From NCBI RefSeq assembly GCF_900169145.1, contig NZ_FXZD01000010.1, positions 42,402 through 106,401 on the forward strand: 64,000 nucleotides of DNA. Direction: 5' to 3'. The translations under genes were made by a program, and so were the position numbers. Shown one piece after another: positions 8,816 through 17,495 of the stretch. The notes beneath the pieces are model-generated. The model worked only from the letters and a program-made list of their open reading frames with translations, was not told where the DNA came from and did not search any database. Source of the stretch: Brevibacterium antiquum CNRZ 918. GTDB lineage: Bacteria > Actinomycetota > Actinomycetes > Actinomycetales > Brevibacteriaceae. The number at the start of each line of letters is the position of its first letter. The stretch's first letter is position 1.

Positions 8816-10120
8816 ATGAGCACTCCTTCTGACACCGCCCCTGCCGATGCCGCCTCCACCGACACTGTCTCGGCGCAGACGGCGACTGCCCTCGACATTC
8901 ACCTCCCCACCGCCGAGGATGCCGCGGACATCGCACCCGGCCTGGTCACACTGCGACGAGCCCTGCACGAGAACGCCGAGGTCGGACTCGACCTGCCCGT
9001 CACACAGAAACTCGTCCTCGACGCCATCGAAGGCCTCGACATCGAGGTGACGAAGGGCAACGGACTCTCCTCGCTCGTCATCGTGCTGCGCGGTGGGGCA
9101 CGGAAGAACGACTCGACCGGTGTCGTGCCCGCAGTGCTGCTGCGCGGTGACATGGACGGACTGCCCATCCAGGAGGCGACCGGCTTCGACTTCGCAGCCA
9201 CGACCGGCCGCATGCACGCCTGCGGCCACGACCTGCATACGACCGGCCTGGTGGGAGCCCTCAAACTGCTCCACCGCGACAGGGACTCCCTGCCCGGTGA
9301 CGTGGTGTTCATGTTCCAGCCCGGTGAGGAAGGCTGTGACGGGGCCGGAAAGATGATCGACGAAGGCGTCCTCGACGCGGCCGGCACCCGTGTGAAGGCC
9401 GCCTTCGGCATCCACGTCTCCGCAGACCAGGACCTCGGCTACGCCTACTGCCGCCGAGGCTCGTACATGGCCGCCTTCTCGAAGATGTCCATCACGGTTC
9501 GCGGCAAGGGCACCCACGCCTCCCGCCCGGCGACCGGCAGAGACCCGATCCAAGTCGGCGCCATGCTCGTCGGGCAGCTCCAGGAATATGTGACCAGGCG
9601 CTTCGACATCTTCGACCCCCTCGTCATCACGGTCGGTCAATTCAACGGCGGCACCGCACCGAACGTCATCCCCGACTTCGCGGAGCTCGTCGTCAGCATC
9701 CGCACCTTCTCCGACGACGTCACGGCCCGAGCCGAAGCGGAGCTGCCTCAGCTCGTGGCCGAGCTGGTGTCCGCCCACGGCCTCGAGGCCGAGATCGCCT
9801 ACGAACGGGTGCTGCCGCCGACGATCAACGACGACGCCGAGGCGGACTTCTTCCTCGACACCTTCGCCAACCTCTTCGGAGCCGACCGTGCCGTGACCCG
9901 ACCCAACCCCATTCCCGGTTCCGAGGACTTCTCCCGTGTGCTCGAACAGGTTCCCGGCGCCTACGGACACTTCGGGGCTGCCCTGCCCAACCTGCCTGTT
10001 GAGGAGCGCGAGGCCAACCATTCGCCGCGAGCTCGCCACAGCGACGAGGGACTGGCCGATCAGGCACTGTTCCTGGCCCATCTGGCCGGTCGGAAGCTCG
10101 CCCGATTGGCCCAGGAATGA
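8816..10120 (+). CDS. M20-family amidohydrolase (N-acyl-amino-acid hydrolase type)
   Basis: A zinc-dependent peptidase/amidase of the M20D group, 434 aa. Metal and catalytic motifs in order are RGDMDGLPI, TGRMHACGHDLHTTG with the Cys/His pair of this subgroup, MFQPGEEGCDGA and, near the C-terminus, GSEDFSRVLEQVPG. A dimerisation domain lies in the middle (about 200-310). Substrates of this group are N-acyl amino acids, hippurate or indole-acetic-acid conjugates; which applies here is unknown. It is probably co-transcribed with nnr, whose ATG lies 10 bp downstream behind an AGGAGG sequence. Confidence 0.88.
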   Translation: MSTPSDTAPADAASTDTVSAQTATALDIHLPTAEDAADIAPGLVTLRRALHENAEVGLDLPVTQKLVLDAIEGLDIEVTKGNGLSSLVIVLRGGARKNDSTGVVPAVLLRGDMDGLPIQEATGFDFAATTGRMHACGHDLHTTGLVGALKLLHRDRDSLPGDVVFMFQPGEEGCDGAGKMIDEGVLDAAGTRVKAAFGIHVSADQDLGYAYCRRGSYMAAFSKMSITVRGKGTHASRPATGRDPIQVGAMLVGQLQEYVTRRFDIFDPLVITVGQFNGGTAPNVIPDFAELVVSIRTFSDDVTARAEAELPQLVAELVSAHGLEAEIAYERVLPPTINDDAEADFFLDTFANLFGADRAVTRPNPIPGSEDFSRVLEQVPGAYGHFGAALPNLPVEEREANHSPRARHSDEGLADQALFLAHLAGRKLARLAQE

Positions 10121-10130
10121 GGAGGCGCTG

Positions 10131-11726
10131 ATGTCAGTCTTCGCCTACCCCAGCCAGGTCATCCGCGAGGCCGAACGTCCGCTGCTCGATGTGGGCGTCG
10201 ACCTCATGTCACGAGCGGCCCGAGCGCTGGCGCGGTGCTCCGCCGAGGTGCTGCAGGAATCTCGTGGACAGGTGTCAGGATCGCGCGTCACGGTGCTCGC
10301 TGGGCCCGGCAACAATGCCGGAGACGGCCTCTTCGCCGCTGCCGCGCTTAGCCGGCGAGGTGCCCATATCACCGTGGTCACACTCTTCGAGGCCACCCAT
10401 GATGGGGGCCTGGACGCCGCACGTCGAGCCGGGGCCGATGTCATCGGCTTCCCCGAGACAGATGCGGACATCAGTGCCGAAGTTCTGCGTGAGCTCACTC
10501 GCTCCGACCTCGTCTTCGACAGCATCCTCGGCACCGGCGCCAGACGCGGGCTTCCGACCCACATCGCCTCCCTCCTCAACGACTGGCAACGCTCGAGCAG
10601 CGTCAACGGCACACGGGGCAGGAACAGCGCCACGGGCACGCACGGCTCCAAGCGTGCCGCTGCGACCGTCATCGCCGTCGACGTTCCCTCCGACCTGTCC
10701 CCGGACGAAAAGGGTTCGACGGACCGGATCCACGCCGATCACACAGTGACCTTCGGCGGGCTCAAGACCGAGTTGACCGATCCTCGTGTCAGGGCCTTCA
10801 CCGGAACGGTCACCGTCATCGACATCGGGCTCGAGCTCGATGCGAAGCTGGCCACCGCCGAGGTGGTCGACACCGGCGATCTCAACGCCGACTTCCCCCG
10901 CCCGGGGCCCGAAGAATACAAATACTCCCGCGGAATCGTCGGGATCCTCGCCGGATCCGAGGAATACCCCGGGGCAGGGGTCCTCACATCCACCTCGGCG
11001 GTCAACTGCGGAGTCGGCATGGTCCGATACCTGGGATCCCAACTGGTCGCCGAGTTCGTCATCGGCCTCCACGCTGAGGTGGTCACCGCCACCGGTCGCA
11101 TGGACGCCGTCGTCATGGGGCCCGGCGACCCCGAAACCGAACACGTCCATGACGCTGTGGACTCCCTGTCCGAGACGAACGTTCCCGTGGTCCTCGACGC
11201 CGGTGGCCTCGACATGGTCGGTCGCGCCGAATCCGTCAAGGGCACGTGGCTGGCCGAACGTCCCGTCGTCCTGACACCGCACGCCGGCGAGCTGGCACGG
11301 CTGCTCAGCCGAATCCTCGGCGAGATCATCACCGCCAGCAGGATCAACTCCGAGCCCATCGGCTGGGCACAGATGGCCGCGCGTCTGAGCGGCTGCATCG
11401 TCCTGCTCAAAGGCCACCAGACCGTCATCGCCGCCCCCGACGGGTTCTGCGTGCTCCCCGAGGTCGGACCGGCCAGCCTGGCCACGGCAGGTTCCGGGGA
11501 TGTGCTCGCTGGGATCATCGGTGCCATGGTCGCGATCGCCCACGCCAGGAACCAACACTCTTCGGCAGAGCATCCGCTGCTCGAGCGGGAACTGGCCCAC
11601 ACCGTGGGCCTCGGCGTGCTCGTGCACAATGCCGCCGGACGTCGGGCCGTCAACGCCGGGGCCCTGGTCGATGCCGTCGCCGAGGTGACCGGTGAACTCG
11701 TCCACGGCGGATACCTCATCGAGTGA
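10131..11726 (+). CDS. nnr: Bifunctional NAD(P)H-hydrate epimerase / ADP-dependent dehydratase
   Basis: Repairs damaged NADH and NADPH hydrates. The N-terminal epimerase (YjeF_N) domain has LAGPGNNAGDGLFAA at about 55-69 and SILGTGARRGL. The C-terminal dehydratase domain (ribokinase-like) shows KYSRGIVGILAGS, VVLTPHAGELARLL, VLLKGHQTVIA and ATAGSGDVLAGIIG with the catalytic Asp. The length of 531 aa is normal for the fusion. The start is ATG 10131, eleven bases after an AGGAGG sequence; longer in-frame versions enter the M20 gene. An Arg/Gly/Ser/Thr-rich insert lies at about 160-185. nnr-alr-tsaE-tsaB is a recurrent actinobacterial order. Confidence 0.93.
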   Translation: MSVFAYPSQVIREAERPLLDVGVDLMSRAARALARCSAEVLQESRGQVSGSRVTVLAGPGNNAGDGLFAAAALSRRGAHITVVTLFEATHDGGLDAARRAGADVIGFPETDADISAEVLRELTRSDLVFDSILGTGARRGLPTHIASLLNDWQRSSSVNGTRGRNSATGTHGSKRAAATVIAVDVPSDLSPDEKGSTDRIHADHTVTFGGLKTELTDPRVRAFTGTVTVIDIGLELDAKLATAEVVDTGDLNADFPRPGPEEYKYSRGIVGILAGSEEYPGAGVLTSTSAVNCGVGMVRYLGSQLVAEFVIGLHAEVVTATGRMDAVVMGPGDPETEHVHDAVDSLSETNVPVVLDAGGLDMVGRAESVKGTWLAERPVVLTPHAGELARLLSRILGEIITASRINSEPIGWAQMAARLSGCIVLLKGHQTVIAAPDGFCVLPEVGPASLATAGSGDVLAGIIGAMVAIAHARNQHSSAEHPLLERELAHTVGLGVLVHNAAGRRAVNAGALVDAVAEVTGELVHGGYLIE

Positions 11727-11738
11727 CCCGGTCCCCGT

Positions 11739-13031
11739 ATGAGTGAAAAGGACTCTGTTCGCTCTGACACGATCCCTGTTCAAGCCGGCAGCGAGGGCGC
11801 ACGGTATTCTTATCCAGTGACATCAACCGATTCCTCAGGGGCACTGGTGAAGGCCGAGATCGACGTGACCGCGCTGCAGGCCAATGCCGCGGCGCTGGCC
11901 GAGCGACTCGCACCGGCCCGCCTCAAGTGCGTCCTCAAGGCCAATGCCTATGGGCACGGCGTCGACATCGTCGCCCGCGGTCTCTTCGCCGCCGGCTGGC
12001 GCGACTTCTGCGTGGCTACGATCGGTGAGGCCCTGCACCTGCGTGAGATATTGGGCAGCGGTGTCACGATCATTGCGTGGCTGTACGGGCCCACCACCGA
12101 CCTCGACGCTGCCCTCGCTGCCCACATCGAACTCGGCGTATCCACCGTTGCCAGCATCGACAGGCTCCGGCAGGCCGCCGAACGCACGCACACCACGGCC
12201 CGCCTCCACCTCAAGGCCGACACTGGGCTGGGCCGCAACGGACTCGCTCCGGCCGATTGGGCATTGGCCTTGGACCAGCTGCGGACCCTGGGCGACGAAC
12301 CCGATCCGTGCATCGAGATCGTGGGAATCATGAGCCACTATGCGGTCGCGGACGAACCGGAACGGGGCGAGACTGCGCAGCAGACGCACATCTTCGACTT
12401 AGCCCATCGGGAACTGAACGCGGTTCTCGATGACGCGGAGGGCCGCCTCGGCGAATCGGATCGACTCGACGTCCATATCGCGAACTCACCGGCCGCACTC
12501 ACTCTCTCACCGTTTCCCGGCACCTGCGCGAGGGTCGGCCTGTCGCTCTACGGGCTCTCCCCGCTCGAGGATCAGGACTCCACCGATCTGGGGCTGACGC
12601 CGGTGCTGAGGCTGGTCTCCCAGGTGGTCAATCTCAAGGACATTCCGGCAGGTCATGGCGCTTCCTATGGGCTGACGTTCACGGCGGCGGCGAACACGCG
12701 TTTCGCCCTGGTCCCGGGCGGCTACGGCGACGGGATTCCCCGGACGGCCTCGAATCGGGCCGAGGTCAGCATCCGCGGCACACGGTATCCGGTGGTCGGT
12801 CGGATCGCGATGGACCAGATGATCGTCGAGGTCGGTGCGGGCGAAGTCGCCATCGGTGACGAAGTCGTCCTCCTCGGACCCGACGGACCCAGCGCAGCTG
12901 AATGGGGCGACTGGGCAGACACCATCAACTACGAGATCGTCACCCGCATCAGCGAGCGCGTCGAGCGCGTGGAAGCCGGCGGGACGATCGGCGACGGCGG
13001 ACCCCAGCACGGTGCGGGCACGGTGTCGTGA
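11739..13031 (+). CDS. alr: Alanine racemase
   Basis: PLP enzyme interconverting L- and D-alanine for peptidoglycan. The PLP-lysine motif VLKANAYGHG places Lys at about residue 67 of the 430-aa form. Further motifs are GLGRNG, the GIMSHYA region, SLYGLSPL and the catalytic-tyrosine loop HGASYGLTF. I list ATG 11739; the first 26 residues are not family-like, so GTG 11817, a few residues before the conserved AEIDVTAL, may be the true start. The stop overlaps the tsaE ATG by one base (TGATG), implying coupling. Confidence 0.94.
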   Translation: MSEKDSVRSDTIPVQAGSEGARYSYPVTSTDSSGALVKAEIDVTALQANAAALAERLAPARLKCVLKANAYGHGVDIVARGLFAAGWRDFCVATIGEALHLREILGSGVTIIAWLYGPTTDLDAALAAHIELGVSTVASIDRLRQAAERTHTTARLHLKADTGLGRNGLAPADWALALDQLRTLGDEPDPCIEIVGIMSHYAVADEPERGETAQQTHIFDLAHRELNAVLDDAEGRLGESDRLDVHIANSPAALTLSPFPGTCARVGLSLYGLSPLEDQDSTDLGLTPVLRLVSQVVNLKDIPAGHGASYGLTFTAAANTRFALVPGGYGDGIPRTASNRAEVSIRGTRYPVVGRIAMDQMIVEVGAGEVAIGDEVVLLGPDGPSAAEWGDWADTINYEIVTRISERVERVEAGGTIGDGGPQHGAGTVS

Positions 13032-13675
13032 TGAAGTTCGAACTGTCGTCATTGGCTCAGATGAGAGCCTTCGCCGAGGTGCTCGCCGGGCACTTGCGCG
13101 CCGGTGATCTCCTCATCCTCAGCGGCAACCTCGGTGCCGGGAAGACGACCTTCACCCAGTCCCTGGGGCGCGCGTTGGGCGTGGCAGGGCGCATCACCTC
13201 GCCGACGTTCGTCATTGCACGTGAGCATCCTTCGCGCAGTCACGGTCCTGCACTGGTCCATGTCGACGCCTACCGGCTCTCCGATGCCGAGGAGCTCGGG
13301 GACCTCGACCTCGACTCGGAGCTCGAGGAATCGATCACCGTCGTCGAATGGGGTGCGGGTGTGGCTGAGCAGCTCAGCTCGGACTATCTGGGTCTGACGA
13401 TCACCCCGATGTTCAGCCTCGGCGAGGAGCCCGACAGGGATGCCTCGGCCGGGACCGATGCAGACAACCAGGGCCAGGACTCAGGCGAAGACGAGGACGC
13501 GATCGAGGACGAACGGCGGATTGTCGAACTGCACGGGCACGGCGCCACATGGGACGAGCGATGGCCGCGCCTGAGCGATTCGATTCGCACCGAGGCGGCT
13601 GTGGGGCCGAACGTCGCTGGCGCCGCAGGTGACGTCGACGCGGCCGTGGCTGCGGACGAAAGGGACAACACATGA
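13031..13675 (+). CDS. tsaE: tRNA t6A biosynthesis ATPase TsaE
   Basis: ATPase partner of TsaB-TsaD in making N6-threonylcarbamoyladenosine in tRNA. The P-loop SGNLGAGKTTF is at about 31-41, followed by ITSPTFVI and the HVDAYRL segment with a nucleotide-contacting Asp. After the conserved core (about 150 aa) comes an acidic low-complexity linker (about 140-165) and an extra tail, so the 214-aa protein is longer than the usual 150-160. It overlaps alr by 1 bp and tsaB by 4 bp (ATGA). Confidence 0.93.
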   Translation: MKFELSSLAQMRAFAEVLAGHLRAGDLLILSGNLGAGKTTFTQSLGRALGVAGRITSPTFVIAREHPSRSHGPALVHVDAYRLSDAEELGDLDLDSELEESITVVEWGAGVAEQLSSDYLGLTITPMFSLGEEPDRDASAGTDADNQGQDSGEDEDAIEDERRIVELHGHGATWDERWPRLSDSIRTEAAVGPNVAGAAGDVDAAVAADERDNT

Positions 13676-14400
13676 TCATTCTCAGCATCGACACCTCACA
13701 GTCAGCCTCTGTGGCCTTGGTCGACACCGCATCCGGTGCTGTTCTGGCCGTCGAACAGACCGATGACCAGCGCAGACACGTCGAATTCATCGGACCCGCC
13801 CTGTTACGGGTGCTGGCGCATGAGGTGCAGCCCGAGCTTGTCGTCACCGGAATCGGTCCGGGGCCGTTCACCGGTCTGCGGGTCGGGATCGCGGCCGGCA
13901 TCGCGGTCTCTCAGGCTCGTGGCATCCCGGTCAGGGGAGTCCTGTCCCAGGCCGCGCTGGCCGAGGAGTTCTGCCGCAGGTCCGAGGGTGGCGGAGGGCC
14001 CGTGCTCATTGCCGCTGATGCTCGGCGCAAGGAAGTGTATTTCAGCGTCTACGAGGCTTCGGACGCTTCTCTGAAGTCCGGGCCTTTCGTGGCCAAGCCT
14101 GCCGAGGTCGCAGACGTGCTCGCCGACCAGGGGTATCGACTCGAGGTGCCGGGGGCCGAAGCCGGGCAGAGCTGCGATCGTGTCGACATCACCGCACGGA
14201 TCGGCCGCGGCTTCGTCCTCTACGACGATGTCATCGGAGCATCGGGGCATCCCGAGCTCGTCGATCCGCGCGCAGAGTTCCTCGCGTTCTTCGCTGCTCG
14301 CTCGATCGCGGCAGGCGAGGAGCTGGGCGAACCGGTCCCGGAGTATCTGCGCGAACCCGATGCCAAGTCGGCCCCGGTGCGCGAGAGTCACTTGAAGTGA
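13672..14400 (+). CDS. tsaB: tRNA t6A biosynthesis protein TsaB
   Basis: ASKHA-fold scaffold that pairs with TsaD for threonylcarbamoyl transfer. The 242-aa protein starts MIILSIDTSQSASVAL and contains GIGPGPFTGLRVGIAAG at about 60-76, the signature of the family, plus LIAADARRKEVYFSVY. The ATGA overlap with tsaE and the downstream rimI match the usual order. The stop codon lies inside a 20-bp tandem duplication that runs into the rimI start. Confidence 0.95.
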   Translation: MIILSIDTSQSASVALVDTASGAVLAVEQTDDQRRHVEFIGPALLRVLAHEVQPELVVTGIGPGPFTGLRVGIAAGIAVSQARGIPVRGVLSQAALAEEFCRRSEGGGGPVLIAADARRKEVYFSVYEASDASLKSGPFVAKPAEVADVLADQGYRLEVPGAEAGQSCDRVDITARIGRGFVLYDDVIGASGHPELVDPRAEFLAFFAARSIAAGEELGEPVPEYLREPDAKSAPVRESHLK

Positions 14401-14436
14401 GTCAAGGCAGCCAGAAGTGAGTGAAGGCAACCAGAA
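14397..14436. repeat. 20-bp tandem duplication across the tsaB stop and rimI start
   Basis: Unit 1 (14397-14416) is GTGAGTCAAGGCAGCCAGAA and unit 2 (14417-14436) differs from it at two positions. The next five bases, GTGAG, begin the rimI gene. The tsaB TGA lies in unit 1. Each 20-bp unit shifts the reading frame by two. Confidence 0.85.
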
Positions 14437-14925
14437 GTGAGCGATGCGACTGAGCAAGACGACGTGGTCATCAGCGACGTGCACTGGTGGGATCTCGCGG
14501 AAATCGCGGACAACGACTCCCGGGTCTTCGGGGCCACCGCGTGGACCGTGCAGTACTACTGGGCGGTCATGGCGCAGCCGGGAACGGTCATGCTCATGGC
14601 CAGAACCGCCTCGGCGGGTCAGCGTTCTTCTGATTCGGCGGGGGAGCTGGCCGGATGGATCGTCATGTCTGTCGGTGGGGACGAAGGCGACGTGATGACG
14701 ATCGCCACGACTGCGGCGGCCCGCGGCCATGGCATCGGCCGGTCCCTGCTCACGAGCGGGATAGGCTGGGCCCGGCAGCAGGGGGCTCACGTCGTCCATC
14801 TCGAAGTCGACGAGCACAACGAACCGGCACTGGACCTCTACCATTCCATCGGATTCTCCGAATGGGGCAGACGCCCGGATTACTACCCGGGTGCCGACGC
14901 GATCCTCATGCAGCTCCGCCCCTAG
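14437..14925 (+). CDS. rimI: Ribosomal-protein-alanine acetyltransferase RimI-like GNAT
   Basis: GNAT acetyltransferase of 162 aa. The acetyl-CoA loop is visible as AAARGHGIGRSLLTSG at about 90-105, followed by VVHLEVDEHNEPALDLYHSIGF and GRRPDYYPGADAILM, which is the RimI pattern. Location next to tsaB supports the N-terminal acetylation role usually given to this gene. The start is GTG 14437, created at the edge of a tandem duplication; no ATG is in frame nearby. An insert of Ser/Ala residues lies at about 58-68. It converges on the following minus-strand gene with a 20-bp overlap. Confidence 0.88.
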   Translation: MSDATEQDDVVISDVHWWDLAEIADNDSRVFGATAWTVQYYWAVMAQPGTVMLMARTASAGQRSSDSAGELAGWIVMSVGGDEGDVMTIATTAAARGHGIGRSLLTSGIGWARQQGAHVVHLEVDEHNEPALDLYHSIGFSEWGRRPDYYPGADAILMQLRP

Positions 14926-15673
14926 GGCTGGCCGGGCCGCGTCGATCGCCCTGCGCACCACAGGCTCCGAGGCGCCACAGGCTCTGAGGCGCCACAGGCT
15001 CTGCCGCCCGGCCGAAGAAGTGCTCACATTCTCCGAGTCCTCGCTGCTTCAGATGGCGGTGAAGTCTGGGGGGCAGCCGATCTCGGCCGGTGATCCCACG
15101 AAGAAGCTGCACGGCTTGCTTCGCAGTCGCGATCTGAGAGCACAGGGTGATGGCATTGCCGATGTTCTGCTGCAGGCGCTCGGGAATCGGCTGTCCAGTG
15201 GCCAGTGCGAGATCAAGGCCGTGCACGGTGAGTTCGAAAGCGCGCGAGGGCAGGTAGTCGTCGAGTCTCATCGCCCCGACTGGAGTGAGGACGATCGCAT
15301 GCGCAGGTGTGCGAGCAACCAGATCGCATACCCGTTGGGCGATGGCCTCGGCGGCTGCGGCGGGATCATCTCCGAGTTCTCGACCGGCGTCCTTCCCTCG
15401 CAGCTCAACCTGATGGGCGTCGGCCAGCATGGCAGACGCGCCACGGTAGTAGTCCGCAGGCGAATCGACGTCGGGCTGCCTCGTCGGCGATTCTGCGCCA
15501 GCGCTCAGATACCTCTCCACCGTGGTGAATGCGCGGCACGTGTGCCCGAGCAGAGATCGCACATCCCACTCACCGAGCCCGGGAGCGTCCAGCTGGTTTC
15601 GGGTGGCCGGGAGCAGGGCTGTCAGTGCCGACGCCGATGAGTCGAACCATTCGCGACCAGTCATCTTCTGCAT
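14906..15673 (-). CDS. Maleylpyruvate-isomerase-family (mycothiol-dependent, DinB-like) protein
   Basis: The 255-aa protein resembles the actinobacterial DinB-fold proteins annotated as mycothiol-dependent maleylpyruvate isomerases. The N-terminal helix has LPATRNQLDAPGLGEWDVRSLLGHTCRAF, where the His of LLGH is a metal ligand in the family; a second ligand region is SRAFELTVHGLDLALA. The substrate is unknown. The start is ATG 15673 behind GGAG. The last 30 or so residues are encoded by a 17-bp tandem repeat, which is not a multiple of three, so the C-terminus has probably been re-framed. The 3' end overlaps rimI. Confidence 0.75.
   Translation of the reverse strand: MQKMTGREWFDSSASALTALLPATRNQLDAPGLGEWDVRSLLGHTCRAFTTVERYLSAGAESPTRQPDVDSPADYYRGASAMLADAHQVELRGKDAGRELGDDPAAAAEAIAQRVCDLVARTPAHAIVLTPVGAMRLDDYLPSRAFELTVHGLDLALATGQPIPERLQQNIGNAITLCSQIATAKQAVQLLRGITGRDRLPPRLHRHLKQRGLGECEHFFGRAAEPVAPQSLWRLGACGAQGDRRGPASPRGGAA
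14959..15003. repeat. 17-bp tandem repeat, about 2.6 copies
   Basis: The unit CACAGGCTCYGAGGCGC occurs at 14959-14975 and 14976-14992, with a partial copy at 14993-15003. It lies within the 3' coding end of the DinB-like gene, and its length changes the frame between copies. Confidence 0.85.
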
Positions 15674-15741
15674 ACAACTCCGCTTCTCATCTCCGGTCAA
15701 GTGTGATTCGGCTCGTTGCAGAGTCGAATCGCGAATGGTGC

Positions 15742-16404
15742 CTAGGCGATGGTGGCTGCAGACCGCTGCGACATGGCGGTCAGCTCTGCGAGGAGTTCCC
15801 CGTTGAGCCTGAACGCGGTCATCGTCTCATCGATGACGGTCTGTTCGTCCCCGCCGGTGCCTGCGATGTCGTTGAGTCGCAGACGGTAGGCATCCTTATA
15901 CGGTTTCGTCTTGCCGAGTTCGGCGAAGTCCCACATCGTCAGCGCGCTGGTGGGCAGAGCGTAGTGCCTGGCCATGAGCGCTCCGATGGCCTGCCCGCCG
16001 GACAGATCGCCGAGGTAGCGCGTGTAGTGATGGGCGATGAGCTGCTCCGGACTCTCGATCCCAGCGAGGTGGGCTGCGTAGAATTCGGCACTGCGGGTCA
16101 GAGGCGAGTCGACATCGCTGAGCCTGAACTGGTCAGAGCTGGTCAGTTCCTGCAGGTCCCAGACGATGCGCTCATGTCGGAACAGATTCGCGTCGTAGAA
16201 CCCTGCGAAGATCGTGTCTTCGGCGAACTCCCGGGACCTCTGCTCGAGGACGCCATAGATGACCTCGTACTGCTTGAGCAGAAGCGCATAGGCGCGTGAG
16301 TCGAGCCTGCCCTCCATGAGATCGACCATGAAATCGGTGTGCTCGACCTCGTCATGGATCGTGGCTGTGCTGGCCTTGAGCCGAGCTGAGAATGGTTCAG
16401 TCAT
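15742..16404 (-). CDS. hmuO: Heme oxygenase
   Basis: Cleaves heme to biliverdin, CO and iron, releasing iron from host or environmental heme. The 220-aa protein has the proximal heme-ligand His in TATIHDEVEHTDF (His17) and the distal-helix motif GDLSGGQ at about 132-138, followed by the usual C-terminal helices. The length is that of HmuO/HO-1-type bacterial enzymes. GGGGAAA lies before ATG 16404. A sequence close to the DtxR/IdeR iron-box consensus lies 76 bp upstream, so iron-dependent repression is likely. Confidence 0.94.
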   Translation of the reverse strand: MTEPFSARLKASTATIHDEVEHTDFMVDLMEGRLDSRAYALLLKQYEVIYGVLEQRSREFAEDTIFAGFYDANLFRHERIVWDLQELTSSDQFRLSDVDSPLTRSAEFYAAHLAGIESPEQLIAHHYTRYLGDLSGGQAIGALMARHYALPTSALTMWDFAELGKTKPYKDAYRLRLNDIAGTGGDEQTVIDETMTAFRLNGELLAELTAMSQRSAATIA

Positions 16405-16479
16405 GAAGTTTCCCCATTGAGAGATCGATGATCCGGAAGTGTCTCGATGATCCGAACGACTACAGTACTCGTTTTCATC

Positions 16480-16498
16480 TTAGCCTAGCCTGCCCTAA
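16480..16498. promoter_or_regulatory. Putative DtxR/IdeR iron box
   Basis: TTAGCCTAGCCTGCCCTAA matches the actinobacterial iron-box consensus TTAGGTTAGCCTAACCTAA at 15 of 19 positions by my alignment. It sits upstream of the heme oxygenase gene (minus) and 50 bp before the aldo/keto reductase gene (plus). Confidence 0.65.
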
Positions 16499-16547
16499 CA
16501 TCTGACTCATTCCTTCGTCGACCGCTGCCAAAGGGTAGGCTGGAGTC

Positions 16548-17495
16548 ATGGAAAGAGTGCAATTGGCTGACACGAATCTGATGGTCCACCCCCTGCATCT
16601 GGGAGGCAATCCCTTCGGATGGGGTGCGGACCGGGACCAGAGCTTCGCAGTCCTCGACGCCTACGCCGAGGCGGGTGGAAACTTCATCGACACGGCGGAC
16701 GCCTATTCTGTGTGGGTCGACGGCAACTCCGGCGGTGAGTCGGAGACCATCATCGGCGAATGGATGGCCTCGCGTGGCAACCGCGATGACATGGTCATCG
16801 CCACGAAGGTGGGAATGCACCCGAAGCACAAGGGCCTTGACCCAGCCAATATTCGCGACTGCATCGACGCCTCCCTGCGTCGTCTCGGCACAGACCACGT
16901 CGACGTCTATTACGCCCACGCCGACGATGAGGACGTTGATCAGGTGGCTGTGGCGGAGACCTTCGACGCGTTGGTGCGCTCCGGGAAGGTCAGCTACCTC
17001 GGCGCTTCGAACTTCACCTTGAATCGTCTGCAGTCGGCAATGAAGATCAGTGCGAAGTACTCGCTGGCGTGCTACCGCGTCGTCCAGGATCGGTACAATC
17101 TCGTGGCCCGCAGCGCGGTGGACCCACAGAAGCAGGCCTACCTGCGCTCCAACGGCATCGCTGAACTTCCCTTCCACTCCTTGGCCTCGGGATTCCTGAC
17201 GGGAAAGCACACCGGCGGAGACGCCACCGGCAGCGTGCGCGGTGAACGCGTGGCCGACCTCCTCGAGAACCAAGAGGCGCTTCGCGCTCTCGAAATCCTC
17301 GACGACGTGGCTTCGGCGCACAACTCCACCATGACCGCAACCACCCTGGCCTGGCAGCTGTCACACGATTTCATTCCCTCCACCATCGCCTCGGCGCGGG
17401 TGCCCGAGCAGCTGACGGAACTGCTCGCGGGAACCGAACTGCAGCTGGCCGATGACGAGATCACGGCCCTCAACGAGGCATGGGTGGAAGCATGA
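16548..17495 (+). CDS. Aldo/keto reductase
   Basis: NADPH-dependent oxidoreductase with a TIM-barrel fold, 315 aa. The catalytic tetrad is visible: Asp48 and Tyr53 in FIDTADAYS, Lys87 in IATKVGMH, and His124 in YYAHADDED. The cofactor loop near the C-terminus includes STIASARVPEQLTELL. It resembles general-stress AKRs of the YajO/oxidoreductase type; the substrate is not predictable. Its stop overlaps the next gene (ATGA). The iron box upstream may be shared with the divergent heme oxygenase gene, but this is uncertain. Confidence 0.9.
   Translation: MERVQLADTNLMVHPLHLGGNPFGWGADRDQSFAVLDAYAEAGGNFIDTADAYSVWVDGNSGGESETIIGEWMASRGNRDDMVIATKVGMHPKHKGLDPANIRDCIDASLRRLGTDHVDVYYAHADDEDVDQVAVAETFDALVRSGKVSYLGASNFTLNRLQSAMKISAKYSLACYRVVQDRYNLVARSAVDPQKQAYLRSNGIAELPFHSLASGFLTGKHTGGDATGSVRGERVADLLENQEALRALEILDDVASAHNSTMTATTLAWQLSHDFIPSTIASARVPEQLTELLAGTELQLADDEITALNEAWVEA

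Noticed and set aside
8750..10081. Minus-strand frame of 443 codons opposite the M20 gene
   Set aside because: Antisense shadow with repetitive Gly/Val/Asp/His composition and no family features.
10275..11783. Long minus-strand open frame (502 codons) opposite nnr
   Set aside because: A high-GC shadow of nnr: Asp/Gly/Val-rich composition, no motifs, and the plus strand encodes a clear two-domain enzyme.
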